IMG/VR virus record: IMGVR_UViG_3300033153_010704
Span: 1-35,002 of that record
Reading direction: 5' to 3' (one strand)
Origin: a virus
DNA: 35,002 nt
Part shown: positions 30,380 to 35,002 of the stretch, piece by piece
How the letters are laid out: each line of letters opens with the position of its first letter
Numbering within the stretch: position 1 is the first letter of the stretch
Notes under the pieces: model-generated
Databases searched by the model: none
Told to the model about the DNA's origin: nothing
The model's input: only the letters and a program-made list of their open reading frames with translations
Translations under genes and position numbers: made by a program

Positions 30380-30670
30380 ATGGCGACGGAATACGAGATC
30401 TGGCGGATCAACGGGCCGCACGGGCCCGCGGTCCTGTTCGACCTCGGGGAGATGAGGCGGGAGGAGGCCGAACGGTGGGCCGACAAGCAGATGCGGAAAC
30501 GCCGGTGGTTCGCCGTGGGCGTTCGGCCCAGAAGCCGCACGGTAGGACCGTGGAGCTACCTCAACACGCTCGATCCCGACCCCGAGCCGATCGACGTGCC
30601 GCCCCCGCCCGCCCTGCAGCCGCTGCCCATGAGAGACAACCCGGCGGTCAGCCGAAGGCCGACCGCCTGA
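30380..30670 (+). CDS. Small early protein, 96 aa
   Basis: The start at 30380 has AGGAGA upstream and reads MATEYEIWRINGPHGPAVLF. The N-terminal 50 residues are charged and helical (GEMRREEAERWADKQMRKRR), the C-terminal part proline-rich (EPIDVPPPPALQPLPMRDNP). A GTG 33 bases upstream is in frame but lies in the repeat. Position just after MuB is that of small, semi-essential early proteins. No family recognised. Confidence 0.6.
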   Translation: MATEYEIWRINGPHGPAVLFDLGEMRREEAERWADKQMRKRRWFAVGVRPRSRTVGPWSYLNTLDPDPEPIDVPPPPALQPLPMRDNPAVSRRPTA

Positions 30671-30685
30671 AGGAAGGAAAGCGAC

Positions 30686-30907
30686 ATGAGCGACTTGAAC
30701 TACGAAACGGAACTCTGTTCGGCCCCAAGCGGCCGGCACTACGTCGAGATCTACGACATCGCCGGCGGCGGGCGGCGGCTGGCCCACACGACGGCCCGGC
30801 GCGACACGCCGGGCGAGGCGCGGGCCCTGGCGTGCGACTGGATCGCGTTCGTCGCCCGCGCCGCCGCGACGGGCCGAACGGGCGAGGCCGTGCCGGAGGT
30901 CGCGTGA
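30686..30907 (+). CDS. Small early protein, 73 aa
   Basis: The protein starts MSDLNYETELCSAPSGRHYV with AAGGAAAG upstream. A strand-rich first half (YVEIYDIAGGGRRLAHTTAR) and a helical second half (EARALACDWIAFVARAAATG) suggest a small alpha-beta protein. Its stop overlaps the next start (TGATG). Function unknown. Confidence 0.55.
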   Translation: MSDLNYETELCSAPSGRHYVEIYDIAGGGRRLAHTTARRDTPGEARALACDWIAFVARAAATGRTGEAVPEVA

Positions 30908-31746
30908 TGGGAACGTACCGGGGCAACGTGCCGCAACTCGAGGCCGACGCCGAATCGATCGTGCGGCGGTACCTGGCCGGCGAGGCCGGCGTGGCAGAAC
31001 TCATGCGCGAGTACCACGTCGCGTGGCCGTCCATCAACCGCCTGCTGCGGAGGCACACCACCGCCGCGCAGAGACGCCGCGTAACGAAGCGGACCCGCGC
31101 GCGCTGCCTCGGCGGGCGGTTCCAGAAGGGCAACGTGCCGTCGCACAAGGGGACCAAGGGCGTCATGAAGGCCAACAGCGGATCGTTCAAGCCCGGCTGC
31201 CTGCGCGGCCAGGCGGCCCGCAACTACCGCGCGGTCGGCGCGATCGTCACCCGGTACGACAGTGTGAAGAAGAAATGGCGCGGCCGCCGGCCGAAACGCG
31301 GCCGCCCGCGGCTGTGGATCAAGATCTCCGACGACGCCCCGCGCGCGCGCGACAACTGGATCCCCCTGGCCCGTCACGTCTGGCTCGCCGCGGGCCGCAC
31401 GGTCCCCGATGGCTGCTTCATCGTCCACTTCGACGGCGACACGCTCAACTGCAAGCTCGACAACCTCCGCTGCGTCGACCGCCGCGGGCACCTGGCCCTG
31501 CAGATCGCCCGCAACCCCGAGCAACTGGTCAAGCAGCGCCGCAACGCCGGCGAGGCCAACCGGCAGCGCCACGCGGCCAACCGCCGCCGCAAGAAGCTGT
31601 TTGATCATGATCCGCCCGTGATCGTCTGGGAGTGTGCCGCGTGCGCCGGCGACGTCGACGGGCGGCGGCCGCCCGAGCGCTGCGCCAAGTGCGGCTCGTG
31701 GACGTTTATCCGGCGAGCACTGCGCCCGAAACGGAGGGCGATATGA
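30907..31746 (+). CDS. HNH-like endonuclease with C-terminal zinc ribbon
   Basis: This 279-residue protein starts MGTYRGNVPQLEADAESIVR. The N-terminal part has an HTH-like segment (GEAGVAELMREYHVAWPSIN). The centre, about residues 155-200, resembles the phage HNH_3 pattern: WIPLARHVWLAAGRTVPDGC, then IVHFDGDTLNCKLDNLRCVD, with the second His and Asn-rich DGDxLNxxLDNL in the usual order. The C-terminus has two CxxC knuckles (WECAACAGD and ERCAKCGSWTF). It may be a homing-type or packaging-associated HNH enzyme, or a Mu-type early protein that has taken up an HNH domain. It overlaps both neighbours. Confidence 0.65.
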   Translation: MGTYRGNVPQLEADAESIVRRYLAGEAGVAELMREYHVAWPSINRLLRRHTTAAQRRRVTKRTRARCLGGRFQKGNVPSHKGTKGVMKANSGSFKPGCLRGQAARNYRAVGAIVTRYDSVKKKWRGRRPKRGRPRLWIKISDDAPRARDNWIPLARHVWLAAGRTVPDGCFIVHFDGDTLNCKLDNLRCVDRRGHLALQIARNPEQLVKQRRNAGEANRQRHAANRRRKKLFDHDPPVIVWECAACAGDVDGRRPPERCAKCGSWTFIRRALRPKRRAI

Positions 31747-31955
31747 CCGCCGCCAGACAGGCGATCCGGGCACTGCTGCAGGCGCTGCTCGAGACGGGCC
31801 TGCCCCGAAACCAGAGGCTGCTGCTGATGCTCTACGCCGACGAGCGCGACTTTTCGCTGCGGGAGATCGCCCAGGTACTCGGCGTGGACGAAGACCAGGT
31901 CGTCGAGTCGCTCAAGCAGTTCATCGACGCCGTGCGGCGGGGAGGTGCGGCGTGA
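31743..31955 (+). CDS. Sigma-region-4-like HTH mini-protein
   Basis: This 70-residue protein starts MTAARQAIRALLQALLETGL (ATGA overlap). Residues about 24-65 match the region 4 pattern of sigma factors (NQRLLLMLYADERDFSLREI, AQVLGVDEDQVVESLKQFID), which reads -35 DNA or binds RNA polymerase. No other sigma region is present. In a Mu-like phage this place would suit a transcription regulator for middle or late genes, an analogue of Mor/C but from a different fold. It may equally be a generic HTH. Confidence 0.6.
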   Translation: MTAARQAIRALLQALLETGLPRNQRLLLMLYADERDFSLREIAQVLGVDEDQVVESLKQFIDAVRRGGAA

Positions 31956-32284
31956 AGATTCGATTCGTTTTTGCGAGGGATGACGGCGTGTGCCCCGTGT
32001 GCGAGCGGCCCTATCGGCAGGGCGAGAAGATGGTCCGCCTGAACGGGCGCGAGCGGGTCCACGGGCGGTGCGCCGAGGCCAGGATCAGAAAGGCCCGAAA
32101 CCACCTCGCCGGCGTCCTGGGCCGAGTGACGCGGGAGTTCGGCCTGAAGCGCAAGGCCAAGGCGCCGCCCCCGGCGTGGAGCGGCAGGGTCGTCGGCTAC
32201 TCCAAGGGCCAGCCCGTCTTCCTGAAGGAAGACGGCCGGACCGCCCGGGCCAAACGCAATCCGCAATTGAAGGAGGTGCGATGA
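31952..32284 (+). CDS. Zinc-finger-like basic protein, 110 aa
   Basis: The start is GTG at 31952 with GGAGG six bases upstream, overlapping the previous stop (GTGA). The protein reads VKIRFVFARDDGVCPVCERP and has CPVC with HGRC (residues about 14-42) as a possible zinc site, then a basic helix (KARNHLAGVLGRVTREFGLK) and a lysine-rich end. KRNPQLKEVR at the C-terminus comes from a 7-mer repeat (32255-32269). A nucleic acid-binding role is likely, the target unknown. Confidence 0.6.
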   Translation: MKIRFVFARDDGVCPVCERPYRQGEKMVRLNGRERVHGRCAEARIRKARNHLAGVLGRVTREFGLKRKAKAPPPAWSGRVVGYSKGQPVFLKEDGRTARAKRNPQLKEVR

Positions 32285-33042
32285 TGGGCCTGACGAATCG
32301 GCAGAAGCAGCTCCTCCACGTCGTGCCGGCCGCGCTCGGGATCGACAAGACCGCCCGCCTGATGATCCAGCGGACCGTGGGCGGGTTCGAGTCGGCCGCC
32401 GACGCGGCTGCCACGCACGAGGGGTTCGCCGCCGTAATGGCCCATTACGAGGGCCGTAACGGGGGGTCACTGCCACGTTACACGCCGGGCTACTGGAAGG
32501 CCTCGCACGAGCGGAACGAGCGCGAGGGCGGCGACCCGCAGCGGCTGCGGCACGTGATCGTCGAGCGGGCTGCGGACATGGGCTGGAGCCGATCGGACGT
32601 CGAGGCGTTCCTGGTCGGGCCGCACGTCTCCGGCGGCAAGGTCGCGTCGCTTGCCACCGCCTCGGCGTACTGGCTGGACAGGTGCCTTACGGCGATCACG
32701 GCCATCGCGGCCCGCAAGGCCAACGCGGAGTTCCTGGACGCGCTGGAGACGGTCAACAGGCTCAGTGAAGAGCCGCCCACGCCGGGCGAGATCGTCGCCG
32801 GCGTGCGGGCCTGGATGTCGGACGACCACCCGTACGTCGACCTGCTCGACTTTCCATTCAGCGACAAGACGATGGCGTTCCTCGACGACTGCGCCGACCG
32901 GATCGCCCAGCGCGGCGAGGGGGCCCGGTTCAGCGACCGGCAGGTGAGTTACCTGCGCGATATCTGGCGGGAAGCCGTCCACGAGATCAAGCTCAACGCG
33001 AGGCACGTCGCCAAGCAGCTCGAACGGGAGGGCGTCGCGTGA
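32281..33042 (+). CDS. GemA/gp16-like early protein
   Basis: This 253-residue protein starts at one of two adjacent ATGs (32281 or 32284; GGAGG upstream favours the second). The opening TNRQKQLLHVVPAALGID, LMIQRTVGGFESAADAA and GFAAVMAHYEGR follows the pattern of Mu GemA/gp16 (DUF1018): a short conserved N-terminus in which IhvarreLGlddd leads to a domain of three helices. The C-terminal part is helical with DKTMAFLDDCADRIAQRGEG. GemA modulates host gene expression and DNA topology in Mu. Later residues are not a close match. Confidence 0.55.
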   Translation: MMGLTNRQKQLLHVVPAALGIDKTARLMIQRTVGGFESAADAAATHEGFAAVMAHYEGRNGGSLPRYTPGYWKASHERNEREGGDPQRLRHVIVERAADMGWSRSDVEAFLVGPHVSGGKVASLATASAYWLDRCLTAITAIAARKANAEFLDALETVNRLSEEPPTPGEIVAGVRAWMSDDHPYVDLLDFPFSDKTMAFLDDCADRIAQRGEGARFSDRQVSYLRDIWREAVHEIKLNARHVAKQLEREGVA

Positions 33043-33332
33043 CGGACAAGACCGAACCGCAGATTACGCAGATTCCGGGCCGATTCGCCACGGACTCGCC
33101 GCACCACACGGCGTCGGAAGAGGAGATGCTGGCCAACCGCGTGACGATTCGCCTGCAGGGGCGAGAGATCCTCGAGCAGTTGGCCTGGGACCGCGGCAAA
33201 GCACCACGCGTGACGTGCCGCTGCGGCAAGCGGCTGTCGGTCCTGATGGCGTTTCGGTGCTTCTATTGCGGCGTATGGTTCTGCAAGGAATGCGCCGCCG
33301 AACACTTCGCCGGACAGGAGGGCGGCGAGTGA
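33039..33332 (+). CDS. Zinc-ribbon mini-protein, 97 aa
   Basis: The start is GTG 33039 (GTGA overlap). The first residues (MTDKTEPQITQIPGRF) are translated from a 9-mer repeat. The C-terminal half has CRCGKRLSVLMAFRCFYCGV and WFCKECAAEHF, a double CxxC ribbon or B-box-like cluster. It could bind nucleic acid or host protein; nothing more specific can be said. Confidence 0.55.
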   Translation: MTDKTEPQITQIPGRFATDSPHHTASEEEMLANRVTIRLQGREILEQLAWDRGKAPRVTCRCGKRLSVLMAFRCFYCGVWFCKECAAEHFAGQEGGE

Positions 33333-33583
33333 TCATCGGCGGCTACGTCATCGTGCGGGCGGACGGCAGGCCGTTCTACGGCCTGGGTGGCGGGATCCAG
33401 ATGCGAACAGACGCCGCCCAGGCGGCCCGCAGTGCCAAGACGCTGTCCGTCCCGGACGGCAACACCGGCACGCTGCACGTCCGGCCGGCCGAGTTGCACA
33501 TTCTCGAGCCGATCCCTGAACCGAACGACTCGTGGCAAGGGTCCGACGAAAGCGAGGGCGGCGATGACGCAACGGCCCTTTGA
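33329..33583 (+). CDS. Small early protein, 84 aa
   Basis: The start is GTG 33329 (GTGA overlap), reading VIIGGYVIVRADGRPFYGLG. A small beta-rich fold (RTDAAQAARSAKTLSVPDGN, TLHVRPAELHILEPIPEPND) with an acidic end (SDESEGGDDATAL). The last 20 bases overlap the next gene. No family recognised; the acidic tail could mimic DNA, which is a common strategy of anti-restriction proteins, but this is speculation. Confidence 0.5.
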   Translation: MIIGGYVIVRADGRPFYGLGGGIQMRTDAAQAARSAKTLSVPDGNTGTLHVRPAELHILEPIPEPNDSWQGSDESEGGDDATAL

Positions 33584-33782
33584 CTTCACGTACGATCAGG
33601 ACAAGGCGAACTGGGCGGCCAACTGTGCCCACAGCGAATGCGGCAGCATCGGACCGATGCGAGCGGTCTACCTCTGCCTGTGTCGCAAGGTCCGCAGCGT
33701 CGCGTGCGTGGGGCCGCTCTGCCCGCTGCGCGTCGAGTGGTTCGGCCACGAACGCATCGACCCGGTCGAGGGGGCACCGTGA
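33564..33782 (+). CDS. Cysteine-rich mini-protein, 72 aa
   Basis: The start at 33564 has GAGGGCGGCG upstream and gives MTQRPFDFTYDQDKANWAAN. Five cysteines and a histidine (NCAHSECGS, LCLCRKVRSVACVGPLCPLR) suggest a metal-binding fold. It overlaps both neighbours. This is the fourth Cys-rich small protein in a 2-kb stretch. Function unknown. Confidence 0.5.
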   Translation: MTQRPFDFTYDQDKANWAANCAHSECGSIGPMRAVYLCLCRKVRSVACVGPLCPLRVEWFGHERIDPVEGAP

Positions 33783-34051
33783 TGGGATTCTTCGAGGTGA
33801 CCACGACAGGCCGGGGGCGCGAGCTGCAGGTGCGGTTTCGCCTGGTGGGCGTCCATGGTCAACTCTACCACGCGGAGATCGTCGCGTCGGCGGCGGGCGT
33901 CGAACTCGAGGGCGGATGGCCGGTGATGAACCCGTTCCAGGTGCTGAAGCTCGCCGAGTCGCTGATTGTTGCGGCGGCGGTCGCCGACGAGATCGCCGCC
34001 GGGCGGGCCGAGCAGTTCGACAAGAAGTTCCTGAGGGAGTCCAACCGATGA
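33782..34051 (+). CDS. Small early protein, 89 aa
   Basis: The protein starts MGFFEVTTTGRGRELQVRFR (TGATG overlap). A strand-rich N-terminus (LVGVHGQLYHAEIVASAAGV) is followed by helices (PFQVLKLAESLIVAAAVADE, AEQFDKKFLRESNR). No motif is recognised. It lies between the Cys-rich protein and the winged-helix-like gene. Confidence 0.55.
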   Translation: MGFFEVTTTGRGRELQVRFRLVGVHGQLYHAEIVASAAGVELEGGWPVMNPFQVLKLAESLIVAAAVADEIAAGRAEQFDKKFLRESNR

Positions 34052-34854
34052 CGACGGCCACACGGACCAAGCCGGCCAACATGCCGACGCGGCGTCCGCT
34101 GCCGGCGACGGGCGGCGAATACAAGACCAACGCAGACCGCGTGCCGGCCGACCCGATCGGCCTGCGCGGCCTGCCCGACGATCGCGAGGGGCTCGACGGC
34201 CTGGTCGTGGACCTCTGCCGCCTGCTCAAGCGGGCCCGAGAGTTCGGTCTGACCGGCCGCGCGGTGGCCAGGGCGCTGGGGCTGACGGGCACTCGAGCGG
34301 TCCGGCTGTTGGCCGCCTACGCCCGAGTCCACAAGGCCCGGCGGGAGATCCTCGGCATGCCGGGCACGGGCTACTTCTGGGCCCCGGCCGTGCCGGACGC
34401 GAGGATCCACATGATCGCCCACAGCCGGCGGATGGGCCGCTGCTGGATGTTCCTGTCCGCGCTGTATCGACGGGGCGACGTCGCGGCGACCGTGGCCCAG
34501 ATGACGTTTGAGTTCATGGAGGGGGCCGATGGGTCGGCTGCCGACGAACTGGCGGCCATGGTCCAGGCAGAGGGGGCCACAGCTTGTCAGCCGGATGAAA
34601 CAGACGCCCGAGGGCCGTGCCGCCCTGGCCGCCGTCGCCCGGCGGCACGGCGATGTCCTCCTGCCGTCCGCCGTCCGCAACGAGCTGCTGGCCGCCACCG
34701 ACCGTATCCGCGCCACGCTGGCCGCCCTCGACGCGGGGCCCGGCGTGGTCCATCCCGGGACAGACCCCGGCCAGGCCCCTCCGGCCCCCGCGGACAAACC
34801 GCGGACATTGGCCGGACAGCCCGCGGACACGAAGGCCCGTTAACAAGGAGTTAA
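34048..34854 (+). CDS. Putative winged-helix regulatory protein (3' part doubtful)
   Basis: The start at 34048 (ATGA overlap) gives MTTATRTKPANMPTRRPLPA. Residues about 50-110 form a helix-turn-helix plus hairpin (LVVDLCRLLKRAREFGLTGR, AVARALGLTGTRAVRLLAAY, ILGMPGTGYFWAPAVPDARI), the GYFW ending being typical of a winged helix. Residues about 120-182 look native (MGRCWMFLSALYRRGDVAAT). After about 34590 the frame turns arginine/proline-rich, like out-of-frame GC-rich DNA, while another frame becomes protein-like. The true end, or a frameshift, is near 34580-34600. Confidence 0.55.
   Translation: MTTATRTKPANMPTRRPLPATGGEYKTNADRVPADPIGLRGLPDDREGLDGLVVDLCRLLKRAREFGLTGRAVARALGLTGTRAVRLLAAYARVHKARREILGMPGTGYFWAPAVPDARIHMIAHSRRMGRCWMFLSALYRRGDVAATVAQMTFEFMEGADGSAADELAAMVQAEGATACQPDETDARGPCRPGRRRPAARRCPPAVRRPQRAAGRHRPYPRHAGRPRRGARRGPSRDRPRPGPSGPRGQTADIGRTARGHEGPLTRS
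34595..34843 (+). CDS. Overlapping or frameshifted 82-residue continuation
   Basis: In the +1 frame relative to the preceding gene an ATG at 34595 gives MKQTPEGRAALAAVARRHGD, VLLPSAVRNELLAATDRIRA and TLAALDAGPGVVHPGTDPGQ, a helical protein with a low-complexity end. It has protein-like residue use where the other frame does not. It is either a separate gene overlapping the end of the winged-helix gene or its real C-terminus after a +1 shift near the GGGGG run at about 34571. No ribosome site is clear. Confidence 0.45.
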   Translation: MKQTPEGRAALAAVARRHGDVLLPSAVRNELLAATDRIRATLAALDAGPGVVHPGTDPGQAPPAPADKPRTLAGQPADTKAR

Positions 34855-34855
34855 C
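34839..34855. other. Two GTTAAC sites at the gene ends
   Basis: GTTAAC occurs at 34839-34844 and 34850-34855 with AAGGA between. The first gives the TAA of the 82-residue frame, the second that of the longer frame. The sites may be no more than closely placed stop codons. Confidence 0.4.
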
Positions 34856-34922
34856 CCCCGATTCCCGCGGCCGTCCAGTTTTGCTCTCCCCGGCCTCTTC
34901 GGCGTCTCTAACCCCTTGCCAG

Positions 34923-34978
34923 TCCCGCCAAATACCGCCTCATCCCGCCCCGTCCCGCTTTCCCCTGCGCGTTATAGA
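34923..34978 (+). promoter_or_regulatory. Four 10-bp-phased repeats ahead of a -10-like box
   Basis: TCCCGCC-type heptamers begin at 34923, 34933 (TACCGCC), 34943 and 34953 (TCCCGCT), exactly one helical turn apart, and TATAGA follows at 34973-34978. No -35 consensus is present. Such phased sites suggest a protein bound along one face of DNA: an activator at a middle promoter pointing right, or a transposase/end-binding site at the phage terminus. Apart from this the 148 bases after the last gene hold only pyrimidine-rich sequence and no gene. Confidence 0.45.
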
Positions 34979-35002
34979 AGCCGTTGTGCGATGCGACCGT
35001 CC

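Noticed and set aside
34860-35002. Phage right end or attachment site
   Set aside because: The arrangement allows a terminus here, but I found no convincing TG/CA end with inverted partner or target duplication, and the left end is outside the window.
1-35002. tRNA or rRNA genes
   Set aside because: No cloverleaf with a plausible anticodon arm or ribosomal RNA segment was noticed by eye. A covariance-model scan would be needed to exclude them.

Overview
This window is most of a temperate, transposable (Mu-type) siphophage or prophage, from a GC-rich bacterium. The Mu-type evidence is strong. A DDE transposase (27093-29222) is followed by a MuB-like ATPase (29242-30336), an S24/LexA-type repressor lies divergently (24507-25436), and a Mu-ordered block of gp25-, gp26-, gp27- and gp28-like genes runs at 20694-23655. 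The host cannot be fixed from sequence alone. High GC, frequent GTG starts and abundant 7-9 bp intergenic repeats remind me of uncultured Planctomycetota-type genomes, but that is a weak inference.

Layout. Two blocks diverge from a control region at about 25437-25569. To the right, on the plus strand, runs an early operon: a small HTH protein, three tandem small repressor-like paralogues, a small unknown protein, transposase, target-selection ATPase, and then about a dozen small overlapping genes. The last group includes an HNH-like/zinc-ribbon protein, a sigma-region-4-like HTH, several cysteine-rich mini-proteins, a GemA/gp16-like protein and a putative winged-helix protein. To the left, on the minus strand, runs the repressor, a membrane-anchored accessory protein, and one long late operon of about 23.6 kb: DUF2730-like, gp26-like, DUF3486-like, large terminase, portal fused to a MuF-type head protein, prohead protease, HK97-type capsid, decoration-like protein, head-tail connectors, tail terminator, tail tube, tape measure, tail hub and a series of tail-tip/adhesin genes. 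The left edge cuts the last visible gene. No lysis enzyme, tail sheath or baseplate gene and no certain phage end is visible. The virion is therefore inferred to be non-contractile, combining Mu-like replication with an HK97-like head.

The most unusual feature is a set of composite repeats in almost every late intergenic gap and inside several genes. Arms of tandem 7-mers (GATTGAC, GGATTGC or TTTCCAA types) or 9-mers (CCGCAGATT type) face a reverse-complement arm built of the same unit. Several copies share a GGCCGTT-like loop motif. The unit changes from locus to locus while the two arms of a locus stay matched. Some copies are translated in frame within the terminase, the transposase and the portal-MuF linker.

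All functional names come from motifs, size and gene order read by eye. No database search was run.
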